21,358 bases of DNA from NCBI GenBank assembly GCA_040182905.1, contig JARQWU010000183.1, positions 1-21,358 on the forward strand, read 5' to 3'. Of this stretch, positions 11,001 to 17,593 are shown in pieces (positions within the stretch are counted from its first letter, which is position 1; every line of letters begins with the position of its first letter). Origin of the DNA: Barthelona sp. PAP020 (lineage: Eukaryota > Metamonada: BaSk clade). Below the pieces are notes generated by a model that had not been told where the DNA came from, made no database searches, and worked only from the letters and a program-made list of their open reading frames with translations. The position numbers and the translations under genes were made by a program.

Positions 11001-12338
11001 CCAAATAACATTAATTGTTTGGGTATTAACAGTACTAGGCAAGTTAAATGTAAATAAAGGGGTAAAACCAGTAAAAGGATCAAAAGATATAACGTTATTA
11101 TTGACAACAACATAAAAAAAACGGCTATCAGAACCAATTGCTTTGATACAATGTTCTTGACATAAAAATCTTAAAAATTTGTGAACTTTCAAATTTTCAT
11201 ACTTTAAACCGTCAAAATTATATGCTTCAATACATTGTTCATCTTCAAATTCCGTTAAAACAAAGATATTCTGACAGCACACAGTGAACATTTCAATTTC
11301 TTTCTCAATATCAAAATATCCTTTATAATAAGGTAATAGTTGATCACCTATTGCTTGATAGACATAAAATCGGTTTCTTTTTACTTCATCTTGATTAAAA
11401 AAGAAAGAGTTTGAAAAAATGCCATTTTCAGCCATTAAATTAGTCTCATCACCAATATCTATCGAACTGATCATTAATTGCATGTGACTCATCACTTCAA
11501 GTTGATCATCAGAATCATCAAATGTTTGAACAATCTTGGATATTAATGCATACAAATCAACGTTGATCCCATCAACTGAAAAACATTTTTGTAAGAAACA
11601 AAAGAATGGTTCAATGGAATCAATCTTTGATAGAAAGACAATCAATTTTGCTACTAACTCTTCATTGATGTCTCTCTGAATCAACATTTCAAATATATCA
11701 AGCACAGAAGCCCACAAAGATCTTGGAAATTTATCAGGAATATTTGACAACCCATTTTCAAAAAATCTAAACAGGTTGACTATCTGTATCTCATCATTTT
11801 TATCGTATAAATCCAATTGCCTTTTCATAAATTCTAAAAAGGAAAAACCAAAGAAATTTTTGGCAGTTTTTTCATCATTTTCTTCCAATAAATATTGAGG
11901 TTTTATTAAATTTACATCATTACACTCATCAAACGCAGAAATCTTTTGTTCTATTTCAGGTAAAGAAAACATACATAATTTGTCTAATTTTTCACTGAGT
12001 CTACTTTGCACATATAATATTCTTCCAAAATTATCATGAGCTAAATGTCCATTAGATATTAATCTACTATATTGATTCAATACCATTTGTGAATTTTCAT
12101 GAATTAATGAATATAATAATTCATTTGCATTGGGTAAATCATTTAAATCTTTCAATTGAGTGGGAAGTTTTTGTAATTCTTGAAAATGATTCAATAATTT
12201 GTTAATCATAGATGGTGAATAAAATACCTCCGAATAAATCATTGAATCCATCTCCAAAGACTTCCAAAAATCTTCTTCAGGATTAACGGAATGTTCGAGG
12301 TCAGGAGTTTCACTCATAAAAACAATTATTGATGTCAT
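2052..12338 (-). CDS. Giant HECT-domain E3 ubiquitin ligase
   Basis: One uninterrupted frame gives 3428 residues from the first ATG (12338) or 3421 from a second ATG (12317, MSETPD). The C-terminal ~360 residues are a HECT domain, which accepts ubiquitin from E2 on a cysteine and passes it to substrates. EGVDAGGPYSDV near residue 3109 marks its N-lobe, and LPTASTCFFSLNLPAY carries the catalytic Cys3396 (codon 2151-2153), 33 residues from the end. Upstream, residues ~300-560 are beta-rich and propeller-like, and ~945-1025, ~2440-2550 and ~2755-2860 are three divergent CUB-like beta-sandwich modules. Most of the rest is alpha-helical, with a short coiled coil near 1513-1537. The size suggests a HECTD4/HERC-like large ligase, though no RCC1 repeats are seen. 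Substrates are unknown. An initiator-like TCAATAATT between the two ATGs favours 12317 as the real start. Confidence 0.93.
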   Translation of the reverse strand: MTSIIVFMSETPDLEHSVNPEEDFWKSLEMDSMIYSEVFYSPSMINKLLNHFQELQKLPTQLKDLNDLPNANELLYSLIHENSQMVLNQYSRLISNGHLAHDNFGRILYVQSRLSEKLDKLCMFSLPEIEQKISAFDECNDVNLIKPQYLLEENDEKTAKNFFGFSFLEFMKRQLDLYDKNDEIQIVNLFRFFENGLSNIPDKFPRSLWASVLDIFEMLIQRDINEELVAKLIVFLSKIDSIEPFFCFLQKCFSVDGINVDLYALISKIVQTFDDSDDQLEVMSHMQLMISSIDIGDETNLMAENGIFSNSFFFNQDEVKRNRFYVYQAIGDQLLPYYKGYFDIEKEIEMFTVCCQNIFVLTEFEDEQCIEAYNFDGLKYENLKVHKFLRFLCQEHCIKAIGSDSRFFYVVVNNNVISFDPFTGFTPLFTFNLPSTVNTQTINVIWTEKFEIVLVVNKSMRLQYSLNSPTNNFEMNDTILKAFSPLIVTSINKLNGNLVSIIGSTHFIMLDIENLTIRIPCVRNDTLVGIPLLIQVESSTNILCLSSLDYYVSSLINEEEFKSTEMKLDIQLLYSMNLSLYEQPYSLLLEPCVYIDNKFRLLSVTYCDDYLALYSLIFTKDFNDIQYLKRFLLINEYFCKSIYFFAAAKRSFHSNSFDIIAKIIKIYLELINFNFDDNIEEEEKKKKILLRNSIFNQLILVLGNCFPVFLINTKLTELTCDLVKKCFDSKYRPFSDSLSSLMLQFPNHFSQMITDLPDNYLPSLFDRMDDPIIESIIFRQLFEQFSNLRNHDNEQIDLIMLKRCLLFIFKIFDFYSNKFAEDAFARENQSKNNLKRIYQVFHQHFLRILLFLKHLNFEIVLKNFPEILNPFAGTLFLLKKVLIYQQQNYYNEGAFDLNCLPENNNNIFETNKIIETLSEKFQLPNSFKNRRSKENTYKQDVTYEKEYSNVDVDYFELKFNDCEIQNRDYISIYVDGYELKRFENGEFPEILTFAQSHFLIKFVSNPSNSKFKRGQINIEIKGFGTKNNDDKVFPSKMNHQIRLITDLICEIASVQIDNVPLQEVHLSPVFRVENSKNSPMIKHNSFKNLPFMFQLLEEFFELYLNDQKIQLKDGLNIVKEKHSSNLNFSLFVNICKYLDTEFQPKIQLKKTEQFAFFLMKLSGFLLFIYHLPSDSNSPLHLFNNIEEFFDIKNPTLKNSIFNLILCCIDSLVDNFVPNLAHLKQNDTLKRKPKEILIDLIAELQKKVQYIYQCDCFGDSVGFSESMDITTTLFDQVLEVQKFSKFFEFQQIEIQLGNVLILFDQIFSMINDFTLNFDVIEKYFAEISNCFDGRISGLLIYNQLLLENETNKVEGDLIQVLTMLSRTFSRLNLKGKAMFPNTPQLFPTLLDRWILPSNLIENCLNYDLSYGLSLNQHSKHQLEEILFELIKNVSNVLRNISLLDKGHTAIVVNSLPILLPSIFGETTKFLFSDEINVVSIINSLITLYSVDKEMPTMDPSRLIQLEQTNHPKYIKQAQEELKKYYEELELWKKKYKDYNGILDLLHSHLKATLATTCILQPDMTSICIDLVMNDLLTVCANILQLNQQCTSLNIFRNYLSESFEINKIKSDVESLEMTSMIKNRSVCAITFSKSTLHFLQTFSSIVSVTKPVITKEMIWVHLLLLSASSPSIQRTAFRNLNIILLKYSCEIAEFENIIDLLLDYGCTMYNSPLDIDFARIPANDDEKVLFSFLPLFKMNKNRNNYEYSVVLAQSYFKSLTKCAVRLLKALFYHVHVSNSELKNQNVDQILTKKFQQILDISLIEEVQNVISDHFYLEFWNIYKTKFNNEQQTFDELNIHDFLKKIIGLDRYSNENDISELTLRINDANLCRFIVVFQILTESSFEPSVGDTIIYQVKENDLDYLYNHHYEEGIVLAYDCCMKASIIKKASIKSNNWSSDEIIDVEKFMIVSTMESPKFELGIVELERFRIFDILTNICQNVNGFDSFFSPPASKISQIDYVKNYYYGENKVLKLPLMNYQKHLLLQLLTLRHIGLNFLNNFLVNIGKFDNEVANTLFSNENKKYKSLWNVIFQLSRHIGIHALFKGISHAEAHQQTNAVNRFRLATSSWENFLLRSGDRALLAEPYSDSGNPEFVSRIRSKEVFIDDQLMLNRPEKPTKGNIKINRSVAIDKNLIYSKSLMNLHQFTSNAYCYHGLYGILRQKIENSMYRIELANPETSEMMLETFKDAEFLDLDEDMRGRVIMTIKDTNKQYSCLQIHQYTEWGFFKFEDDLFRVHDRPKHELSTYFNYHELTDDFMLYLGSVSITLAKSIWTQFLAQFPNIIKQETISRKHLVSKYLNIFSDRYRFIGMLLHLFTDRMACVLKPSYFFPKSMGRYWQSRYNGNLSLYTSKTSLDAFKDLVYNYILPSNDFRLLKGLSSTLQNIFKHQNPAFPSGIALHSKHPYEANRQMSSNFSPASFNNVKGNISSYVIRFDPRCKTLSEKDCFCVELFDEQNNLIPFAYCWGDHFPQLYIPSPNFRVSFIPGDPNRDAAKPWGFEAIIFPIAADVSHTYDFEFGLFILECFCDSYLKRVSNVKPREILNKPMDLFFNTILTKIFNQLMIINARNSICLPVIDSLKQKIFQIITNLKLRNLFPEEIPPDLRFEMTNNQSIIKVKQTLESNLKDKLIYFVKDFFAQKDNIFIPKIKSNLFESILSQYSMLNILGSKISGSFQTIFFEMMSSLHLSLKKLSIDKKLDHQTILQIYEQSYHPIMRDYLVIETSHNYENNLLYEGTISFSNCNGILLIFDEQCSTHVTPNNSSSSHVFELRSGSTNLFSYAGNKFPNVLVVNHSAVDFRFRSDSFKNGWGLRIYAIPLINDPTPDLQIVENKFNQLYQDANFQQICDDYQYFLQNESISRDFLLGLYRFGEDNSCCLHNIVFKEDYHPRRFRPCNRESVSSYRVDVSTVAHSLRPKRIVLGDNDMHRYFPMFSTYSTETLQNWLEVALHIDYVSTVLSVFISTSEFEKLAAAASKYENSAKENNIASLLFDLRDVLSSNVKQALLSNQIKHYIVTEGIPNNKRARMQLNRTQGNYGHHFFGIARRIKVDHWRYVNRPFVVKFFEEEGVDAGGPYSDVISNLCKEWSNDDLSQPLIRTPNARLGVDKEGKIMINPAYKNTNDFEAIGMLLASIRFTNHLLDFVFCSLFWKLLTGTKVTYHEIKDIDLSLYQILHYIDTNVGPNDKELTQEMFEEIVLGKYMTYSRIDGSTCEIVEDGSNKKLTFKNRIEFFEKVTATYFSQFSEAINAIQRGFTTVLPAGSIFLMTPQELEILYSGEADYDVDKLESLLYVANHHLASDPMRIPAIKWLFEVLRECTPQQRSNFIRFTYARSRLPSKGQVSFRIVMKDYSNDLPTASTCFFSLNLPAYSSKEELRRKVLFAVDNCVRLELQ

Positions 12339-12383
12339 GGACACAATTTTTTTTTTAATCAGACATTTTTATCTCTTTAAAAA
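12318..12383. promoter_or_regulatory. Compact divergent promoter between the HECT and COPI-zeta genes
   Basis: Only 45 bp separate the outermost ATGs (12338 minus, 12384 plus), or 66 bp if the ligase starts at 12317. The spacer holds an A/T tract (12346-12356 region) and one TCA on each strand: TCAATAATT on the minus strand (A at 12330, 13 nt before the second ligase ATG) and TCAGACATT on the plus strand (A at about 12361). Both genes must share this short control region. Confidence 0.45.
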
Positions 12384-12902
12384 ATGTCATTAAATCCTTC
12401 GATTATGGGTGTAGTTGTATCAACCCGCACAGAAATTCTTTTTGTTAAATTATTTGATGATTTTAAGAAAAAGCACGATGATTTGGAAGCAGCTATGAAA
12501 GAATTAATTGACACACCAAGAAATCGTACTGGTTTAATTCAATTTAGAGAATTTCCTTGTTCTTTTGTACATGATAACAATTTATATTATTTCATCATTG
12601 GTAATACTAATGAAAATGAAATACTTTTACGAAATATAAATCAAACACTTGTGTCAGCTTTCAAAGAATTGTGTGAAGTTGAAACCATGGATTCTGAAGA
12701 ATTTGGTCCATATTCATGGAGTTTTTTAAAAATTGTTGAAGAAATGTTTGATAATGGTTTATTGTTAACATTAGATTCATCAGTTATTGCATACAGGGCA
12801 TCTTTACAAGAAGATGTTAACGAGACTCCATTAGCTGATATTTCATTGGGTAAAGCAATGAAAATTGGAGCAAAAAGATTGGTTGGGTGGTTTTCCAGGT
12901 GA
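12384..12902 (+). CDS. Coatomer (COPI) subunit zeta
   Basis: The 172-residue product matches COPI zeta in length and layout. This longin-fold subunit pairs with gamma-COP in the F-subcomplex of the coat that forms Golgi-to-ER and intra-Golgi vesicles. After a short leader, VVSTRTEILFVKLFDDF (11-27) fits the first longin strands. NLYYFIIGNTNENEILL (66-82) parallels the LYFYVIGSSYENELML core of animal zeta. GLLLTLD (125-131) fits the GGVILE strand. The C-terminus, a helix ending GWFSR after MKIGAKRL, lines up with the KEQIKWSLLR end of human COPZ1. A sigma adaptin is the alternative, but the C-terminal tail favours zeta. The frame ends at TGA 12900-12902, and TAAA follows at 12904. Confidence 0.85.
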   Translation: MSLNPSIMGVVVSTRTEILFVKLFDDFKKKHDDLEAAMKELIDTPRNRTGLIQFREFPCSFVHDNNLYYFIIGNTNENEILLRNINQTLVSAFKELCEVETMDSEEFGPYSWSFLKIVEEMFDNGLLLTLDSSVIAYRASLQEDVNETPLADISLGKAMKIGAKRLVGWFSR

Positions 12903-12936
12903 GTAAAGAAATCCTTTTTTTTCAAATTTTTTTTTT

Positions 12937-12943
12937 TCAATTT
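12937..12943 (+). promoter_or_regulatory. Candidate initiator after a T-run, PG-repeat gene
   Basis: TCAATTT follows an uninterrupted T-run and lies about 32 nt before the ATG at 12971. A near-copy (T-run then TCAAATTT) sits 15 nt upstream at 12922, so the start site could be either. This is weaker than the Rab site because the base after TCA is A, not a pyrimidine. Confidence 0.3.
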
Positions 12944-12970
12944 TGATGAATAATAGAAAATAGTTTAAAT

Positions 12971-13483
12971 ATGCAGCCACTATTACCATCATTACCTCAA
13001 AAAATCAATGATTTGGGTCCTGGTTATTACGAATATGAGAGATCTGATAATTACAAGAAGAAACATTCTCCTCATATTCCATTTGCTTCATCTCCCCGTG
13101 TTCTTCATGACATCAATAGCAATCCAAGTGTTGGTCAATATAAAGTTAAAGATATTTCAACACCGTCATCCAACAAAAGAGATTTGCAATATACTTCCAA
13201 ACGGTTTGATGATGTTAAAGCAAATCCAGATTATGCTGTTCAAAGACCAAAATGGACAGTTAATAATAAGGCACCAATTACCAATACTAAAAGATTTATT
13301 GAAACTCCTCAAATGAAAAATCCAGGAGTTGGAGAATACAATTGGGAAAGAACAATGAAGTCCTCTCCCAAAACTGCTACAATTCCAAAAAGTTCACGTT
13401 TTTTGGATCCTGTTGTTGATAAGACTATTAATGCGAATCGTAACAGATTAAAAAATAAGACTTCGAAATATTCTAGGTATTAA
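12971..13483 (+). CDS. PG-rich (SHIPPO/STPGR) repeat protein, likely axonemal or microtubule-associated
   Basis: The 170-residue, basic, Pro/Ser/Asn-rich product has a repeat layout typical of sperm-tail PG-rich proteins such as the ODF3 family, several of which are microtubule inner proteins of flagella. PG cores are LGPGYYEY (15-22), NPSVGQY (51-57) and NPGVGEY (117-123). Each is followed by a segment ending in a small/Ser-basic-Phe pattern: ASSPRVL (39-45), TSKRFDD (75-81), TNTKRFIE (104-111) and KSSRFLD (140-146). No signal peptide, membrane segment or enzyme motif is seen. The gene is 68 bp downstream of COPI zeta on the same strand and converges on the CH-like gene, another cytoskeletal candidate. 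A flagellar or basal-body role is inferred from the family, not shown. Confidence 0.8.
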   Translation: MQPLLPSLPQKINDLGPGYYEYERSDNYKKKHSPHIPFASSPRVLHDINSNPSVGQYKVKDISTPSSNKRDLQYTSKRFDDVKANPDYAVQRPKWTVNNKAPITNTKRFIETPQMKNPGVGEYNWERTMKSSPKTATIPKSSRFLDPVVDKTINANRNRLKNKTSKYSRY

Positions 13484-13677
13484 TTTTATCATGTTTGTAT
13501 TTCATAAATTAGACCTTTCACAAAACGTTTTTCTTTTTTAATCAATGAAAAAGAGGTCTATTGACAACAGTTGGTTTGTCATTTTTGAATATTCTTTGTT
13601 ACTCTTTTAACTTGAAACTCTTTAAGTTTCTCTCAACTGAAAAATAAGAAGAAAAAAAAAAAAGTTCAAAAAGTTCT
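13484..13677. other. Convergent 3' region with two inverted repeats
   Basis: This 194-bp stretch separates two convergent stop codons and has no convincing gene. TAGACCT (13510-13516) is complementary to AGGTCTA (13554-13560), with four more inner pairs (TTCA/TGAA). GAAACT and AGTTTC (13614-13619, 13625-13630) form a perfect six-pair hairpin with a five-base loop. TAAA occurs at 13505 for the plus gene, and the minus-gene stop codon itself reads TAAA. Either hairpin could lie in a 3' UTR. Confidence 0.4.
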
Positions 13678-16600
13678 TTACAAAATTATTTTTTCCAATT
13701 CAATATCTTTTTCATCCTCAATAATCTTCTTTGGACGACCATTTGATCTGGGTGTCATAATTGGTCTGGCTATTCTGGGACTTTTTACAGCAATATTGTG
13801 CAAATGTTTTTTTCGTCTTTGTTGTTCGCGTTGCTCTTCCAATCTTTCCGAAATTCGATCCTCAACCATCATCAGTTGAAGCTCTTTTTGTCTTGCAACA
13901 TTCTGTTTGATAAAATCCTGATGATTTCTCCGAATTTCCTGTGATTTTTGTACAGATGTCTTTAGAATTGTTGATTTCTTTAATCGAACAAAAGAATCTT
14001 CAAAAATACTTTCAACTTTCTGTTTGTTCGATCTTGAAGTGTTTAACACATTTTCTTTTTCTCTTTGCATATTTATTCTTCTAGATAAATTTCGACGTCT
14101 TGATAATTCTTCAGCTTTTCTAATTTCAAGTTCTGAAGTCCAACTTTCATCTTCAGCACTTTGCATCAACTTCATTTCTTCCAAAGCTCTTTGCATATGT
14201 TGTGCTTTTTGTTTTCTTTTTTTTCTTAAATCATCAATGCGTTGCTTATCTTTCGCTGTTTCTTGCTTTTTGATAAATTCCAACTTCTTTTGTTGTTGTT
14301 CAAGTACTTCACTCCTTCTTTCTCTGTCTTGTTCGATATATTTATCCTGACGTTTCAAAAAATCTGTCAACCACTCCTTATTAATTGGTTTTGAATCTCT
14401 TTTTGCCTTGGTTTTCTCAATGGTATCTTCTTTTGGAGATTCAAATTTCATATTTTGAACTTCTTCATGTTGTTTTTGTCTTTTTTGTTCTTTAATTTCT
14501 CTTGTTTTCTCATATTCAACATCTTGTCTTTTTTTCATCTCTTCAATATCTTCCTCATGTTTTTGATATGCTTTGTATCTCTTTCTTTGTCTTGATACAA
14601 TAGATCTGCTAAATTCTTTCCACTCACTGTTCAAAGCTTTTTCCATTCTTAATTTTCCCTTATCTGCTGAAGATGCACTAGTTTTTCTTCTTGAATCTAA
14701 TCGAGGTTGAGTTCGATTCCAATCCTCATGATGAAGCAAAGCCAATTCTCGTTCTTGACAACCAATTTCAAATTGTTTGAGAACACTTTTCATCGTTATT
14801 TCTTCTTCTGTTAATTCTTCTTCTAATTTATCTAAAACGTGCAAGTTATCAAAATCAGATAATTTCCCAAAACTTTGTTTACCATCCCATTGAAACTCAA
14901 CAGCACAATCATCAGGATCAAACGTCAAAGGTTCAGGTTTGGACAATATATCTCTGTATTTATCTCTTGATTGTTTGGTAGTGTTGAATTTTAAAGCAAC
15001 TTTTTTGCGATGTTTTTCTAAATTTTGCTTTATCTTCTCCTCTTTAATAATTTTCTGAAGATTTTTGGTTTCTGTCAACTCCAAATCATCCATTCTGGTT
15101 TTTTCAATATTTTTAATTGTATCTTTTGCCTTATTCAAAAAGAACTCAGCTCTTTTTTGTTTATCAATAGCATCTTCATGATACATTTCAGTTATCACAC
15201 TTGCTTTGATATGATTCTTAATTTCAACCAAAGCACCTTTTAAGTAAATATCTGAAGAAAATTTCAATGGCAAACTTAACGGTTTAGTCTCACGTTTGCT
15301 TCGAAATTCTAACATATCGAAAAAAGGGACAATAACACCTTGTTCTACAATCCCATCCATTGGTTCCAACAATTCAAAAATAGAATATGGTGTAATAACA
15401 TTATAATTGACCTGAAGATTCATTAAAATAACAAATGGAACATAATTGATAGAACCTTTCATATAATTTGAAATGTAATCAAAATGATCATTCTTAGGTT
15501 GACCAGATTTTGATCTCAATTTTGTTAAAATAATTGAAATTGAATCTGAAATGTGAGAATCTGATTCAGACTCCATGGAATTGGATTCTTCTGTCAAAAA
15601 TGTACTTCCAGATATCTTTGGTGTTTGAACTTTAGCAAAAGAACTAGATTTTGAATAAAATAAGATTCTTATAAACAAATCTATCACCATTGAATTGTTA
15701 ATAAAGTTAATTTGCATCAAACACTGTAAAAATTCATCCAATCTATCTTGTACAAGGATTAAATGAATATAATTCAAACAAATAAGTGCAATGAGATGAT
15801 TAATGTATGGATTGAGTTCAAATTTGACAAAAAAATCAAAAATTTCTAAAACAATTTCTTCATTTGATAAAAATTGTTCATTTTTCAATAAAATATACAA
15901 ATAATACATCTCAGCCTTCCCTAATATTTTGGATTTATACATTATATACCTTAAACTTTGGATAATCCAACTACACAATTGTCCGTTACTGGTTTCTACA
16001 AAAGCATTGTATATCATTAATTTTGCATTCAGAATTGAATTTTCCTTTTGTACATTGAACAGTGAATCCAATAAAAACAATATTTCCAAAAGTGTAGCAA
16101 AAAAACTAGCGCCATAAATACTTTGAGAATATTCAAATTTGATCAACAAATCAATTAGTACACGAACAGAATAATTAATAGAAGGAATATTCTTCACATC
16201 ACAAAAGACAATTAAAGATCCTCGAATCATTTCCAACAAACGCATGATATACATGGAATCAAACTCTTCAAGGTCATTTCGCACAGCTTCTAAAACCTTA
16301 AGAGAACATTGAGTTATATTAATTCTACATTCAATAGACATATTTGAATTGTATATTTCTCCAAACGTCGATACAACAGAAGGAACAATGGTTTTTAAAA
16401 TTAAGGTATGAAATTGATTATTTTCCAATAGATAAGGCAAAAGTTCTGTCAAAACGGAAACAAACATAATCTCACTAGCCAAATGACTTCCTATCAAATT
16501 AATAATAGATTCTAAACATTCTTGTGATTGACATAACCAAGTTGCCAATGTAATCAAGCACAACTTACGAACTTTTTGCTCAGTAGAATCAAAATATAAA

Positions 16601-17436
16601 GCCAGAATCAAATACGGAAACTTTGACTTTTCAATTACAGCCTTGCAATGTATAATCATAAAGTTTATGCTTTCTAAACACACAAATTGAATATCTTTGC
16701 TAACCCCACATAAACCACTTGAAAAAAAATCATAAAGAAATCCATTACAACTTTGATCTTGTAACGATACGTAATAATCTGTTAAATTTTGTTGTAATAA
16801 CTTCAAAAATGCTAAAGATTCATCACCATTCTGTAACCAGTGCTTTAATTGAAGAGGATGATCACAAAAGAATTCTAAAGCACTGGGTGAATCACAGTCA
16901 TATGCTTTCATGTAGCTAAAGATAAGCATATCAAACAAGGTTTTAATATCTTCAAATCTCAAAGTTTCAAACTTTTGGGGTGTGAAAGAAAAAATGGATT
17001 GATTCTTCTCTCTAATCTTCTCAACAGGAAATCTAACTGTTTCCTGTCTAATCATAGATTTATGAAATTTTACATAAATTTCGTTCATTAAATCAACAAT
17101 AATATCTAAATCCCCATTTGCAATTAATTTTAATAAATCATCACTAATTTCAATGCGAAACATTCCCAATAATATGTCTTTGATTCGATTCCAATTGAAA
17201 ATAACAGCACTTGTAGTATTCAAAGGTTTGATTTTTGGTAAAGCGGTGCTTTGAAAGTGATATTCATTGTTGATTGCATATAAATGATCCCATAATAATG
17301 TGCCTATCAAAAAAGGTTGATACAATTCATCTCTTACACTATAAAATTGGATTGAACTTTCTACAATATCATCATCGGTAATGACATTTGTGGTCTTAAA
17401 CCAATCGACTATTCGTAGTGGCAAATTAAATGGCAT
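13678..17436 (-). CDS. CH-like domain, helical-repeat and coiled-coil protein (probable cytoskeletal)
   Basis: The first ATG in frame is at 17436, giving 1252 residues. Residues ~5-126 resemble the calponin-homology-like domain of sperm/flagellar proteins (CH_2 type, as in SPEF1/SPEF2): an N-terminal helix (LPLRIVDWF), LIGTLLWDHL, and FNWNRIKDIL...ANGDLDIIVDLMNEIY. Residues ~165-640 are Leu/Ile-rich helices that look like ARM/HEAT-type repeats. From ~750 the protein turns highly charged, and ~880-1225 is long Lys/Glu/Arg/Gln coiled coil. The tail is basic, with Ser/Thr-Pro sites (KSPRIARP, MTPRSNGRPKK). Binding to microtubules or another polymer through the CH-like domain, with the coil as spacer, is an inference from this architecture. 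I cannot name an orthologue. The stop codon TAA is followed by A, forming a TAAA. Confidence 0.8.
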   Translation of the reverse strand: MPFNLPLRIVDWFKTTNVITDDDIVESSIQFYSVRDELYQPFLIGTLLWDHLYAINNEYHFQSTALPKIKPLNTTSAVIFNWNRIKDILLGMFRIEISDDLLKLIANGDLDIIVDLMNEIYVKFHKSMIRQETVRFPVEKIREKNQSIFSFTPQKFETLRFEDIKTLFDMLIFSYMKAYDCDSPSALEFFCDHPLQLKHWLQNGDESLAFLKLLQQNLTDYYVSLQDQSCNGFLYDFFSSGLCGVSKDIQFVCLESINFMIIHCKAVIEKSKFPYLILALYFDSTEQKVRKLCLITLATWLCQSQECLESIINLIGSHLASEIMFVSVLTELLPYLLENNQFHTLILKTIVPSVVSTFGEIYNSNMSIECRINITQCSLKVLEAVRNDLEEFDSMYIMRLLEMIRGSLIVFCDVKNIPSINYSVRVLIDLLIKFEYSQSIYGASFFATLLEILFLLDSLFNVQKENSILNAKLMIYNAFVETSNGQLCSWIIQSLRYIMYKSKILGKAEMYYLYILLKNEQFLSNEEIVLEIFDFFVKFELNPYINHLIALICLNYIHLILVQDRLDEFLQCLMQINFINNSMVIDLFIRILFYSKSSSFAKVQTPKISGSTFLTEESNSMESESDSHISDSISIILTKLRSKSGQPKNDHFDYISNYMKGSINYVPFVILMNLQVNYNVITPYSIFELLEPMDGIVEQGVIVPFFDMLEFRSKRETKPLSLPLKFSSDIYLKGALVEIKNHIKASVITEMYHEDAIDKQKRAEFFLNKAKDTIKNIEKTRMDDLELTETKNLQKIIKEEKIKQNLEKHRKKVALKFNTTKQSRDKYRDILSKPEPLTFDPDDCAVEFQWDGKQSFGKLSDFDNLHVLDKLEEELTEEEITMKSVLKQFEIGCQERELALLHHEDWNRTQPRLDSRRKTSASSADKGKLRMEKALNSEWKEFSRSIVSRQRKRYKAYQKHEEDIEEMKKRQDVEYEKTREIKEQKRQKQHEEVQNMKFESPKEDTIEKTKAKRDSKPINKEWLTDFLKRQDKYIEQDRERRSEVLEQQQKKLEFIKKQETAKDKQRIDDLRKKRKQKAQHMQRALEEMKLMQSAEDESWTSELEIRKAEELSRRRNLSRRINMQREKENVLNTSRSNKQKVESIFEDSFVRLKKSTILKTSVQKSQEIRRNHQDFIKQNVARQKELQLMMVEDRISERLEEQREQQRRKKHLHNIAVKSPRIARPIMTPRSNGRPKKIIEDEKDIELEKIIL

Positions 17437-17462
17437 GACCAATTACTAATAAATAAAATAGT

Positions 17463-17469
17463 TATTTGA
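17463..17469 (-). promoter_or_regulatory. Candidate initiator of the CH-like protein gene
   Basis: On the minus strand a T-run is followed by TCAAATA, with the A at 17467, 31 nt before the ATG at 17436. This is the same spacing as at the Rab gene. The base after TCA is A rather than the pyrimidine of the Trichomonas consensus. Confidence 0.3.
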
Positions 17470-17593
17470 AAAAATGTTTATGTTTTATTCAAAAACTATG
17501 TTGCTTTTGAGCTATCACGCGTAAAACTTTCCTAATGAAAACATAAAAAACGTGAAAAGATTTATTAGAAGGAACGCAAATTGCCGTTGAAAA

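Noticed and set aside
10768-11115. 115-codon open frame on the plus strand.
   Set aside because: It lies opposite the beta-rich part of the HECT gene, has no ATG at its start and no recognisable product, so it is a shadow of the real frame.
12896-12905. CAGGTGAGTA at the end of the COPI zeta gene, a perfect animal-type 5' splice site.
   Set aside because: The protein ends naturally here (GWFSR aligns with the C-terminus of zeta-COP), TGA is in frame, and no matching branch/acceptor such as ACTAACACACAG follows.
13719-13740. AT-hook-like SNGRPKK near the C-terminus of the CH-like protein.
   Set aside because: There is a single short basic match within a generally basic, low-complexity tail, and no other sign of DNA binding.
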